From: Nymphaea colorata
Taxonomy: Eukaryota; Streptophyta; Magnoliopsida; Nymphaeales; Nymphaeaceae
DNA: 64,000 nt
Assembly (NCBI RefSeq): GCF_008831285.2
Contig: NC_045138.2
Location: 32,211,934-32,275,933, forward strand
Direction of reading: 5' to 3'
Shown: positions 24,721 through 35,099 of the stretch, piece after piece
Numbering within the stretch: the first letter of the stretch is position 1
Layout: every line of letters starts with the position of its first letter
Translations under genes and position numbers: made by a program
The notes under the pieces: model-generated
Told to the model about the DNA's origin: nothing
What the model saw: the letters and a program-made list of their open reading frames with translations, nothing else
Database searches by the model: none

Positions 24721-25935
24721 TAGTAATATCATTTTGGCACTAATAAGGGATCATTTTTTTGTACGTGGTCTTCACGTTCACAGCTTCAGTAATGTTACAA
24801 AAACCAATGTAATTAGACTCGATCAATTTTCCTTTGAGGTATGATACTAGAAATGATAAACTAGCTCACTGAGGAACTCATACAATACATTCTTGATAAA
24901 TTACGTAAATCAATATGTTGAAATATACATCCGTTTATGTTATACAGTTCCACATTCAGACTTCAGCTTTTTAAACATCTATGATACTTGACTGATTTCA
25001 TTCTAGATCTATTAATTGCATTTTTTGTAATTTTCTAAGAACTATTCATCTTATTTCTTGTTAAATGAAAATCATTTTTTTGAGAAAACACAAGTAGTGG
25101 TATATGTTTATTGAATATTATGCACATACCACTTCTTCTCTTAATTAAGTTTTATACACATTTATGCTTTGCAACTATGTTTGGCATTTGCTTTTTCTTT
25201 TCTCTTCTTGTCTTTTTGTATATTGGAGTCGTTCTCTCTTGCAAGAAAATTGTTTCCAGTATATAGCACTTCACTTCCTTTTTGACTCACATACATCATA
25301 CATGTGTATAAAACCACACACACACACACAGAGTAATACTCTTATACTTGTCTGTCATTGTTAAACATCGTTTCAATGCATAATATATATTCATTGAAAT
25401 ATTTGGAACTAGCTGTTGGTTTAACTTTGTCCAGTCGACAAAAATAAAAAGTATTTTAGTCTGCATCCATCGTATCATTTCCTTTATTCAGATGTTTTAA
25501 TTTTTCATTTTACAATCATCTCATTGACCTTAACCTCTATCACACCTTCACTTGTATTTGCAAGCATAGTTGAGCTTCCTTCTTGCATTTGGATATGTAG
25601 TGCTGCAATTTTAACACATATTTGAAGGCCTTCCTGGCATAGAATTAACAACTAAATATATGTTTAAAATTTTAGTCTCAAGAGTTTGCATGTTATGAAG
25701 TATGTAGAAACAAGAGTTGCAACTAATGAACCATGTATTATAGGGAAAAAATATGAACACTTTAGCATATAAAACGCCTAAAACGAAAAAAGAAAAAAAA
25801 AGGAAGCACCTCTACTTTCAACTTGAATAAATCAAGAAATTAACTCATTATTTATCCTTATGGCAATGGACAAATGTTCTAAAATACGAGACTTAGTATT
25901 CGTATAGTTATACCAAGTTTTCATGCTTATGGTCT
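24721..25935. other. AT-rich intergenic DNA
   Basis: No supported gene or RNA. It contains a short CA run near 25314-25330. Confidence 0.45.
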
Positions 25936-26140
25936 TGAGGAGTGTAGCGTAATTGGTCAAACTGGCGATAAAGGGCTGGTCACTGGTTCGATTTCTGTTA
26001 ATGCTACTCCCCTGTATTGCAAATGGTGCATGACACTTAGTTGACGGATGTCACGTTCCTTACCCAAGTTTTGAAGCAGTGGCAGGGAAAAAGGGGGAGG
26101 GGCTTCACCTCTTCGGGGTATCTCCACAATTACTGTGACC
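25936..26140 (+). mobile_element. SINE-like unit, first family
   Basis: The A-box-like head is GTGTAGCGTAATTGGTC and the B-box-like word is GGTTCGATTTC about 40 bp later, the spacing of a tRNA promoter. The family core ATTGCAAATGGTGCATGACA and TTAGTTGACGG follows, then AAAGGGGGAGGGGCTTCACC and CTCTTCGGGG. This is the best preserved B box of the family. It is too diverged from a cloverleaf to be a working tRNA. Confidence 0.6.
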
Positions 26141-26141
26141 A

Positions 26142-26259
26142 AGCATAACATATTAATGTTCCCCTCAAGTTATGCAGCATGTTACAAAATGAAGAGAAAA
26201 AGCATAACATATTAATGTCCTCTCAAGTTATGCAGCATGTTACATAATGAAGAGAAAAT
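26142..26259. repeat. Tandem duplication, 59-bp unit x2
   Basis: Units 26142-26200 and 26201-26259 are nearly identical. Both read AGCATAACATATTAATGT, then CTCAAGTTATGCAGCATGTT, then AATGAAGAGAAAA. This is a recent slip or unequal-exchange duplication next to the SINE-like unit. Confidence 0.9.
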
Positions 26260-26850
26260 TTGCAGCCATAGGAGTTTTTCATATTACAATTCAACATTAA
26301 ATAGTTAGAGGAAATATAGGTATAGCCCAATTAAAAGTACCCAATGTCCAAAACTACGTCTCCTATTGTTTTGAAAAAGCAAATAACAAGCTTACAAAAA
26401 CATGAGTTTAAAAGGAAACTTCACTGTGAACGCTAATCTGCATATATCCATTTCCTAATGTACTAAGTTTCTAAGGTATAAGCTTCTAAGCTGAGCTCAA
26501 TGTAAGAATACCTTAATCATTATAACTCCATAATGATACAATGAATAATCATTCCATAGCAAAAATATAATTGTTTATTTTATACGCATAGCACATAAAC
26601 TATATAAGATGATTCCTCATAGATCCATAACTCACAAGTAGGGTTGGGAAACAAGACGAGCTGAACAGTGAATAATATTTAAACTCATTCTGGTACTTTA
26701 TTAAAGCAGCTTTAACTTGGCTCATGTTTACTATGAGTTGAACCTAATTCATTTGACAATAAAACATACTTTCTAGTGCTCGCCAAACATGAGTTCTTTC
26801 ATTTATATAAGAAGTTGAGCTTGAAATTCACTCTTACTGCTTTGTGAGTC
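26260..26850. other. AT-rich intergenic DNA
   Basis: No gene seen. The stretch at 26640-26810 has GAGCTGAAC and GAGTTGAACC words, loosely like the GAGCTCGAG-type element at 29191. Confidence 0.35.
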
Positions 26851-26854
26851 GTGA

Positions 26855-26945
26855 CGAACTCAGCCAAGAAGCTAAGCACCACGCCTGTTTTGACACTAGC
26901 AAAGATGGGTCTGGACTGCAGTCAATGTTACGTGGGTGCGGTCCG
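26855..26945 (+). pseudogene. 5S rRNA-like relic
   Basis: The order of short words matches the 3' two thirds of a 5S rRNA gene: CGAACTCAG, AAGAAGCTAAGC, GCCTG, ACTAGCAAAGATGGGT, then GTTACGTGGGTGC. Many changes make it non-functional. It could be a 5S-derived retroposon or a decayed dispersed 5S copy. Confidence 0.4.
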
Positions 26946-26984
26946 TGATCCTAGTGAGGTTGCCCGTGATCCTAGTGAGGTCGC
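26943..26984. repeat. Tandem 21-bp repeat x2
   Basis: CCGTGATCCTAGTGAGGT plus three bases occurs twice back to back, with one difference. Confidence 0.9.
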
Positions 26985-26989
26985 CCAAT

Positions 26990-28356
26990 GATTATGCCCC
27001 TTTTCTGCCCGTTTGCATTATATTAATTGTATTTTTAAACAAACATCATGTTTTCTTACCTTGATTTTTCTTATATTTAACGTGTTGCATATGTTTTAAT
27101 AATGCCATTATAATGCGCAACTTCTTCAAGTATTAAATTGTAGAGAATTTATATCAACTTTGAGTTTGTTTATTGGCTTGGATTCAACATTCTCTGAATC
27201 CATGGACTTTCAAGGAAAAATTTTCTTGTTCTTGAAGAACTGAACCAAACCTTGACCTTGTGCAGATTTGGTTAACTTAAACGAGTTTGGCCTTAAGAAT
27301 TGGCACTTAGAATTTGAAGAATTACAGCTGTTAAGATATTTGGTCTTCAGCTTTTGATGTCTTGGATCTTATATTTTGGTCGTTCAATTACATCTATTTT
27401 GTTTTCATATTTTATTCTTCTTTAATTTGTATGTACTGTTTTGGCCTGGACAGGCTTATGTCTAGATCCTAATTTGCCTAGTGCTTTTGGCTATGTAGTT
27501 GCTATCTCAAGTCCATCTACCTCCTTGTAAAGTGTGAACAATTTGAACTAATATAAGCTTTGTAAGATGCTCTACTTAATTCATGTGATTTATATTCATT
27601 GTCCATATCTAGTTGTCTTATTACTATGCCTATTAAGTGTTTTTAAGTGCAAGCTGTGAACACATTCTTGAAAAGAACGTTTGTTTTAGTTGCTAAAGTT
27701 GTTTTGCACGCTTTTGAAAGGTTAATTTTCAGAAAAACACCTAAGGGGTTGATTATAAAAAAACAGTTTTTCATATGGTTAATTTAACCAGGGTTTGCAC
27801 AATAATAAAAACACACATCCTCGTTTTGTATTGTCAAAAAGACACCTGGGTTTTTGCACTATTATGACAAAGAACTGTTTTCCATTAGCCCCGGGTCAGT
27901 GTTGCTAACTTGAGCTTGGGTCATTATAATAAAAATACCAAGATGCCCTTAATAAAGACCAATTGATTGTCATTTCATTAGTTTGACCATAAGTTTTTTG
28001 TTAATTTAACCATTGAATTTTTAAAATAATCTAATGAATATTTTTCAATATCTGGACAAAATATGAGGCTTTTTCTAACAGTATGAAAGGGTGGGTTTGT
28101 TTTTTGTTATTACTAATTTTTTAGGTGTATTTTTTGAAAATTTCTTCAAAAAACAAAAGGAAACTAGAGGAAAAAAAATGTAGTAAGATGTGCAACTCTA
28201 AGCTTAGCCCCTGAGGCTCATGAGTCGCTACCAAGATTTTAGTTGCCACACAAAGATCTCTGTCCACTATTTTTTTCAAAAAGAAAAATATTATAACTTG
28301 GGCTCTCATTGCACATTATCTTGGCACTTGCTTTTCAAATGAAAAGAAACTAATTC
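26990..28356. other. Intergenic DNA, no gene seen
   Basis: It is AT-rich. A stretch at 27715-27960 has words such as AAAAACACAC and AAAAAGACACC that look like repeat DNA, but no ends can be fixed. Confidence 0.35.
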
Positions 28357-28580
28357 AGATGAGGGGCGTAGTGTAGTTGGTTGGGCTGGCCAATCTTTGA
28401 GAGCTCGGTCGTCAGCTTGATTTGCATAGCCGTTACCCCTTTTGATGGCAAATAGTGGCAGTGCGACACTATAGTTGACGGGTATATCATAGGTCCACTT
28501 GCATCTTAAAGTTGCCGTGAACCCCAGGGTGAGGGGGAGGGGGGAAGCTTTCAGCCCTTCTTCGGGCAGGTTTTGCTTAC
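28357..28580 (+). mobile_element. SINE-like unit, first family
   Basis: The head is GGGGCGTAGTGTAGTTGGTTGGGCTGGC, the B-box region GGTCGTCAGCTTGATTTGC is decayed, and the core is ATGGCAAATAGTGGCAGTGC followed by TATAGTTGACGGG. The family tail GAGGGGGAGGGGGGAAGC and CTTCTTCGGGC follows. It has the same order and orientation as the unit at 25936. Confidence 0.55.
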
Positions 28581-29190
28581 CCAAGGGACTAATCCACATA
28601 GAATCCGAGACACATTTAAACAAATAAAAATTTGTTAAATCTGTATAAGCCATATGAGAGAAATAAAAGAAAGAAATAAAGAAACCTTACCTGGGCTAGA
28701 TAGCATCTTGTGAATGCTAGAAATTCAAGCTAACACATTCATTTACAGAAAACTTGAGTTAAAAAAAAAGTAAAAAAAAAAAGGTTGAGCTACCCTTGGA
28801 TGGGCTTGAAGAAGGATTTAGCTTGCTATAGGCTGAGCCCACTTTGTCAAAGATCACATGAGCCTGCTTCACTAGGTTCTATTAAGGGAGTCTACGGTAT
28901 TATTTATAGTCTAGGGATCAGGTTGGGCTGGGCTAGATTAGAAAAAACAAATATTTTGAATGTCTTAAATGAATGGAATCATGGAAAGCTACCTTTGCTT
29001 ATAATTTCCAATAGATGACAATGGGAGAATTTTGAAGAATACAGAAAAGAAAGACCTAAATGTGCAAGCAATGACGTTAAATACGCTATTCATGAATGCA
29101 AATCAAATAATTGGCCAAAATATCACAAAAGATCATATTATTATCAATATCATGGATGTGACAATAAGTCCAAGGACAACTTGGGTAGCT

Positions 29191-29547
29191 TAGGGCGGTA
29201 CAATGAATCGAGCCAACTTGAACTTGCTCAGTTAAGCTCGACTCGAGCTGGAGTCATTTGTTAAATAGTTGAGTTTGAGCTTAACTGAAAACTCGATCTT
29301 ATAAACGAGCCGAGTTACATGAGCTTGACTCGATTAAACTTGAGTAAGCTCATTTACTCTAAAGTTTCTTTAAAAAGTTCCACACTTAATACGAAGGAAA
29401 GAGATCAGGACAAAATGGGAGTTGGTAAACAAGCTCAAACAAGTCGAGCTCAAGCTGCCACTCGGTCTATCGAGTCAAGCATAAACTGACCTTGTACAAC
29501 TTGACTTGTGCTTGAGTCGAGCTCGACTTGACTCATGTACAGCCCTA
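29191..29547. mobile_element. TAGGGC-ended element rich in GAGCTCGA words
   Basis: The left end TAGGGCGGTACAATGAATCG and the inverse of the right end (TAGGGCTGTACATGAGTCAA) form imperfect inverted repeats 357 bp apart. The interior is rich in GCTCGACTCGAGC-type words. No clean target duplication is seen. A related GAGCTCGAG-rich stretch lies at about 41960-42155. It is non-coding. Confidence 0.55.
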
Positions 29548-30103
29548 GCCAAGCATAGGCGACAAGACAAAGAGGACGACATGAGTTGTCGCTGGCAATG
29601 CTCAAGCCTGACTTTTAGCTAGGTGTGAAATTGGCATTTCTTGGGCTTATTGAAAGATTTAAACCTAATGTGGTCCATCTTTTTTTGTGAGAGGTGTCTA
29701 GATAACATGATTTTGAGCGTTAAAACTCTACTTAAAGTGAGAATATCTAGACATTTCGAGATTATTCCTAAAATGTGTTTAGTGTTATCAAACTTGAAAA
29801 TTTGTGTGTCAACTAAAAGATACTATCTGTTTTGAAATTACTTAGGCCAGATTCATGTAATTAAACCCAAGCTTGAAGGTTGGAAGTGCATGTTAGGCGC
29901 AATTTGCTCCATTTTGGTTTAAGAACACAAGTTACACGATTCCGAGACCAAATTCCATAAGATAGAATAAGCCAAAAAGGCTAGAAGATTTCATATTCAT
30001 AGTAGCCAAAATCTCCTAAGTTCCTAACCATACGGTTGATGATGTATTGGAATGTTCAAGAAAGGCTACAGGAGGGGAAAAATGGATATCATATTTGAAA
30101 CAT
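29548..30103. other. Intergenic DNA, no gene seen
   Basis: Only a short unrecognised frame (29641-29835) occurs. Confidence 0.4.
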
Positions 30104-30300
30104 CACTACAAAAAAAGGTGGATTCTCTGACGGCCAAAAAACATTGGTAAAACTTTCACTGACATTTTCTCGACACGCATTGTTGCATTGACTGGTGTAG
30201 ACATCTTCACTGATGCGTCACAAACGTAGTTAAATAAACTATTGATGAACGTTGGTAATAATAAAGTTTCACTTACAGCCCACAGAGCAAACTCAACATC
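30104..30300 (+). mobile_element. CACTA-type transposon terminus
   Basis: It begins CACTACAAAAAAAGG, the canonical end of plant CACTA (En/Spm) elements. It is followed by subterminal words AACATTGGTAAAACTTTCAC, GACTGGTGTAGAC and AACGTTGGTAATAA. I find no opposite TTTTTGTAGTG end nearby and no transposase, so the element is truncated or its other end is changed. Confidence 0.55.
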
Positions 30301-30355
30301 CATACTCGTTTAGTTCATTGAAATGCTTATACTACTGGTCATGGTTCATCTTATC

Positions 30356-30476
30356 GAGGGTGTTTGGTGACGGGAAATCTGTGTTGTTTGGAACCGAGTG
30401 TTTCATCAATGTGTAAACATATTCAATAGAACCCATGCATGGAACACTGAGTTCTTTTCTGCTACCAAACGCCCTC
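30356..30476. mobile_element. Small MITE-like element with GTTTGGT ends
   Basis: Ends GAGGGTGTTTGGTGAC and inverse GAGGGCGTTTGGTAGC pair across 121 bp. Such GTTTGG-type ends are common among plant MITEs. No duplication was seen, so the superfamily is open. Confidence 0.55.
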
Positions 30477-30479
30477 TAA

Positions 30480-31086
30480 GTGCCTAGAACCTTGCCTTAA
30501 AAAATTTCTGTTGGCATCTCTTTGATGCTCTCGAGCAGACTATATTTGAGATTCAACTCTAAGGGGCCAAGTAGTCCAATGCATGACTTCTCTATCTGAT
30601 GAAAAGAGACAATGATATGCTCAACACTTCTCTTGAATGATGCTGTTTCTGCATTAATCAACTCCTGTTTTTATTGCTTGACTATTGCCCTTGGGCCAAG
30701 CATGAGTAATTTTCTTTTGCACCTGGAAACGACACCATTGTTCTCTCGCCCACCTGCAACAGCAAGCAGCTGCTATAAAGATTTTAACCATTAGAAAAAC
30801 AAATGATGGTTGAAGGAAGCGGTTCATGAATCAGATAGAAACCATCTGCAGTGCCCCCGATCATCCCAGACTGCTCTCTTTCCATTACACTGTTGAGAAG
30901 CAGAGGTATAGGCACCTGTTGGAAACTGCTTCTCCCCAACTCGAGGCTAGCGATTGACAAAAAGTAGCCTCCAGGTACTTGCATGTCAAGCCAAAAGGTA
31001 CAGCATGAGTTCAAATTCCACGCACGCCCAGTGGAGTATATAGGAATGCATGCAATTTCTCCATTTTCATAGTAAAAAAATTAATT
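30480..31086. other. Intergenic DNA, no gene seen
   Basis: Short frames on both strands (30612-30794, 30784-31014) have no recognisable product. Confidence 0.35.
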
Positions 31087-31285
31087 CGCACTTAGGAACA
31101 TAGTATGGTTGGTCGAACTGAGTGTCATGTTCACATGTTCACGATACATCATCTCATCTCAACTATAAAATGGTGGTATGCATTACACTCGAGTTAAAGG
31201 TTACACAATAATAGGATCACCCAAATCCCTGTAAATCCTGGGAAAGGGGGAAGAGATGGCTTTGCCTTGCCCGAACTGCCATCAT
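31087..31285 (+). mobile_element. Decayed SINE-like unit, first family
   Basis: The head GGAACATAGTATGGTTGGTCG and the tail GGGAAAGGGGGAAGAGATGG then TTGCCTTGCCCGAA follow the family order. The middle is diverged and the B box is not clear. Confidence 0.4.
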
Positions 31286-31561
31286 AAAAAGTAACCGGAA
31301 CTTGACCAGTGTAAGTAAGATTAAGAAGAAAAAAAACTTAAAAGATCCTTACTCTTGGGGGATTCTATTTTCATTGTACAAATAACTGAAACTTGACCAG
31401 TGAAATATTAAAAAACAAAAAGTTTTTTTTACATCCTTTGTCTTGAGGGATATTTGACAGGTGGGGGTTAGGCAAATACTTGCCGGAATATGCCAAGAGA
31501 TGCAGATGGGTTATTCAACTTGAAGAATAGCCAAGTACAACCCTTTAGCTGGGTCAAATTT

Positions 31562-31720
31562 CACTACAAAAAAAGAGCAGGGACCAACGCGTGGAAAGGA
31601 GGACGTTGGTGAAACCGCATTTTTACTGACGTCCATGATGCCGTGTGGCTGAAGATCGAGTTTCACGACAACGCTCAACCAACGGCACATTAACGGCTAC
31701 AAGAAACGAGAAATGCATCT
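31562..31720 (+). mobile_element. Second CACTA-type terminus
   Basis: It begins CACTACAAAAAAAGAGCAGG and carries GACGTTGGTGAAACCGC and TTTACTGACGTCC, words of the same type as at 30104. It has the same orientation as that terminus, so the two are not the ends of one element. Confidence 0.5.
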
Positions 31721-32333
31721 GGTAACAAATGCTGACAATAAGGTAAGATATTCTTGACAAATTTATTGTGAGTAGTGCTTGTAACGATCAAGAAGCTAAA
31801 TATAAGTTCACTTCTAATCTTAAAACCTTCACTGCTGAGCAAGGATAAGTTCGTTTAGTAAATGTTTCTTGGAAATTATTTCTCAACATACCCCTAAAGC
31901 GTGGAAAAATAAAATTTTAAAAGCTTGAGAACCGTGTGAGATTTTTAATTTGCACCTCTAATCTTAATTATATTATTTCCACTTGAAACTATCGTTTACA
32001 TATTTATTAAAATTTTGAATAGTTATATTCTTTTAATACTTTAAATTCTGATCAAGCCATGATCAGAAAGTTAGGCGTGGTAGACTTGATAAAAGAAGGT
32101 GGAGAGATTAGAAAGAGACCTTTTATGCACATATTTTTTAATCCTTTTGATTAACCGTGATTTTCAAATGTTATGTATATACACATATATAAATACACGT
32201 TAAATAATTAAAAGATTAAGTTTTTTTTACGATGCCTCTTCGTCTTTCATGTGTCCAAAATGTCCCTTTTGCCCATCGTGTCAACTAAGATTTTAAGTGT
32301 GTGTGGTGCCTTGAATTTATGGGTCCGTCCTAA
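31721..32333. other. AT-rich intergenic DNA
   Basis: No gene or clear element seen. Confidence 0.45.
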
Positions 32334-32530
32334 GCAGAAGGCGGAAACAGGGGGCCTGGCACAGGTCTGGTCTTCCCCTTCCCTAATTTTTTTTTAATTT
32401 ACATGTAAATTTTTAAAAAATTCATTTGTCCTACATAAAAATTTTGAAAAATAGCATTTTAATTCCCGTCAAAATTTTGAAACTATAATTCGACATCCAT
32501 CATCAAAAATTCCGGGCTCCACCTTTGGCC
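32334..32530. mobile_element. Decayed GGCGGAGCCA-type MITE
   Basis: It shares the interior of the 9866 copy (TTTACATGTAAATTTTTAAA, ATAAAAATTTTGAAAAATAG, CGTCAAAATTTTGAAAC). Its ends (GAAGGCGGAAACAGGGGGCC and GGGCTCCACCTTTGGCCC) are degraded. Confidence 0.5.
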
Positions 32531-32861
32531 CTAAGTCTTGGCTTTATTGGATCCAGCTAAGACCGAGTCGAATTTTGGACGCGAAGTGGACTATTAGGGG
32601 CGTGATAGATGGGCCCTGGTTAAGGGTGGGGGCAAATTAACGCCAATTATTGAGCTAGGGTTTTTAGTTGGCTGTATGCTAATGACATCCAACCGTGTGC
32701 ACAGCCTTTTTACCTTTACACGGAGGAGGCAGATTGATGGCAACATTTGGGGCACAAAAAGAGGGCAGTACTTTGATTTTGATTGTTGAAAAGTAGTCAA
32801 TGTTTCATATTGGACTTTATCGGCCAGCCAATTACCTTTTAGTAAGAGAGAGAACATTTTA

Positions 32862-32862
<1 letters not shown>

Positions 32863-32893
<31 letters not shown>
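32863..32893. repeat. (AG)n microsatellite
   Basis: An AG run of about 30 bp, preceded by a partly duplicated AGTAAGAGAGAG word. Confidence 0.9.
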
Positions 32894-32899
<6 letters not shown>

Positions 32900-33014
32900 G
32901 GGAGCTAATTAGATCCAGCCACATTAGCCTCAACAACTGCAAGCTAAATTATCGAATCGATGATACACAGCCTGGTTGCACTACCCATCACTTGAAGAGA
33001 GAGAGACTCTTTTG

Positions 33015-33240
33015 TGGTAAAACACTTATCTAGAGTCACCCAACCATCTTATCAGGACAGTCTATATGAAGTATATGGATGGTCCAGAGAAAAAAAAGAA
33101 GAAAATAGTGTAAACAAATATTAGATGACGAAAATTTATATCACCTTTTTCTCTTTGTTTAATTTTCTCTTACCGTCCATCATGTTGGATCGGACAGCTC
33201 TGATTAAATGGCTGGATGATTCTGAAAAGCTATAGTCACC
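33015..33240. mobile_element. MITE with long imperfect inverted ends
   Basis: The left end AGAGTCACCCAACCATCTTA and the inverse of the right end (AGAATCATCCAGCCATTTAA) align well. The pairing continues into GGACAGTC and GCTGTCCGA. The element at 45126-45352 has the same layout, and 61957-62105 has one end of it. Confidence 0.6.
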
Positions 33241-33364
33241 ATTCAATCTTTTGTTCACATGTCATTACATCATATATCTAGTTGACTACAATCCATGTTC
33301 TTGGGAGGACTTCCGTAAAAAGCTTATCTTCAAGTTTAGATTAGAGCTTTTGACAACATATATA

Positions 33365-33554
33365 TAGGCCGAAGCCAGGATTTTTTTCAAAGGTGGGCCA
33401 AACGGTTTGGAACTTATCCGAGTATGGCCAAATTAAACTCGAATTTAACAAATACATTACACAACTAAAATTTTTTAATTTTTGTAATGTTTTTTTTTTT
33501 GAATTAGTTAGGGTAGGGCCATGGCCTAGGGAGTCCCCCCTCCCTTCGCCCCTG
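33365..33554. mobile_element. hAT-type MITE of the GGCGGAGCCA family, 190 bp, perfect 8-bp duplication
   Basis: The flanks at 33357-33364 and 33555-33562 are identical (CATATATA). The left end is TAGGCCGAAGCCAGGAT and the right end is CCCTTCGCCCCTG. The interior order GGTGGGCCAAACGG, TACATTACACAACTAAAATT, TAGGGCCATGGCCTAGG matches the 21711 copy. It carries no gene. Confidence 0.8.
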
Positions 33555-33562
33555 CATATATA

Positions 33563-34380
33563 GGATCACAAGGCATTGGACCTCAAGAGTAGAACTTAGA
33601 TCCGAGCAGAGAACCATAGACCTATTGAGTAGATCCTTGGCTTCACTGAGTGAATATAACCTAGTTTGATAAATCATGGATTTTGGTGTAGAACTTTTGG
33701 TATATCTATAAAGTAAGCCATGCCATGTCCCATTGGGAGAGCCAGAAGGGCACTTGCTTAATTTGAATGCAAAATCCGCTCTCACGCACATACATCTTTT
33801 CTAGTTTTAATATTTATTTAGATGAAACTGATTTCGGTGTAAAAACCCTAACATCATACTTTTTGCTTCTAAGGTTCTAGTTTACTTTGGGGTTTGAGTG
33901 GACTTACGGTATATCCTTCAACTAGAGTGTCACACTTCTCACTATTTTCAGTTTATATAAATAATGCATTAAAGCGTGGCAACAACCATATGATTCAAAC
34001 CTCAAACCCTTTCTATCTAGCCGCTTTGCCACTTAGTTGTCAAAAGAAACTAATAAGGATTTGTGTCTAAATCCATGTTCGCTAATTAAAAACAGCAAAA
34101 AAAGCAAGGGAAAGAATTTATACTGCTAGAGAGAGAGAGGATCAATAAATTTCTCCCATTCCTTGTCAAGCTGGTTACATGCACACTCTGCACATAAAAA
34201 AAATTTGGTGCATAGAAGTACAATGACTAAAATACCCTTATTGAAATAATAAAAACAAACTTTCTAAGGAGTAAAAAAAGGATTGTAAAAAAGTAAAAAT
34301 GTCTACTTAAAAAAAAAAAAAATCAAAAATGCCTTCACCGGCCTTTAGTGCATATTTATTGCGTGCACACGACTCAATCT
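33563..34380. other. Intergenic DNA, no gene seen
   Basis: AT-rich, with only short unrecognised frames. Confidence 0.4.
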
Positions 34381-34389
34381 GGTTCCCTG

Positions 34390-34850
34390 TTCAGTGATTT
34401 CGCGCCGGGGAAGCAACTCAGGCGTTGGGAAGCTCCGGTGGGCCATTCTCGTTCCGCGTTGACCCTCAAAATTTACCACAGTTGAGAATGTGGCATCTTG
34501 TTTTAGAGCCTCCTGAAACATTTTGTGGGTTTGATTTTTCTGGTGGTCGCCATGGTTTCACGCGTAGGCGTCTGTGCTCCGCTGGTGTCCTCAGCCGAGG
34601 GGGCCAACTTAGCTGTCCTGATTGCTTCCTTACTTCTTCCTTTCTTTTTGTTTGGTGTCGACGTGAAGCAGCATCCTCCTCTCTATCCTTTTCTCCTTCT
34701 TTCTTTTTCTTCACTGCTTCTGCTTTGGTAGGTATCAACATGCCAGAGAGAAGGTTTAGGACAAGTGTGAGTGTGACTGCTGTTCATGGTACGGTACGCA
34801 CTGAATCACAACCTCAAGTTTCAAAGCAAGAGAAAACATGTATATAATTG
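34390..34850 (+). other. CpG-bearing stretch with overlapping frames, no recognisable protein
   Basis: Composition shifts sharply from the AT-rich surroundings. Frames of 140 and 68 codons on plus and 91 on minus overlap here. None shows a domain or motif I know, and their Ser/Leu/Phe-rich parts come from TTCTTCCTTTC-type DNA. It may be a relic first exon with leader, or a non-coding transcript. Confidence 0.25.
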
Positions 34851-34992
34851 AATGTATTTGTGTGTTGGATGTTGTCGGATGATTAAACATTTTAAAAATT
34901 TTCATGCCAACAGACAGTATAGCATTGCATGCAGATAGATATACACATGTTCCCTTAGAGTTCACTTGGTTAATGGAAGGGTTACATACAAT

Positions 34993-35086
34993 TCCATGAA
35001 CATGCTCCAAAAATTGGGATAGATTCATGAACCATTGGCTTTAAAGTTTCATGAATCATCCCCAATTTTTAGGACAAGTTCATGGA
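34993..35086. repeat. 94-bp hairpin, 39-nt arms and 16-nt loop
   Basis: The left arm 34993-35031 and the right arm 35048-35086 are inverted copies with roughly seven or eight mismatches. Both begin TCCATGAAC and end GATTCATGAA, with AAAAATTGGG in the middle. The short loop makes it a potential small-RNA-type foldback as well as a tiny MITE. Confidence 0.8.
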
Positions 35087-35099
35087 ACAACAGTAAGTA

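Noticed and set aside
25936-25995. Functional tRNA gene from the A and B boxes
   Set aside because: No cloverleaf with paired acceptor and anticodon arms can be drawn. The sequence is a SINE-like head.
34425-34847. 140-codon plus frame as a gene
   Set aside because: No motif is recognisable, and frames on both strands overlap. Kept only as an unexplained CpG-bearing stretch.
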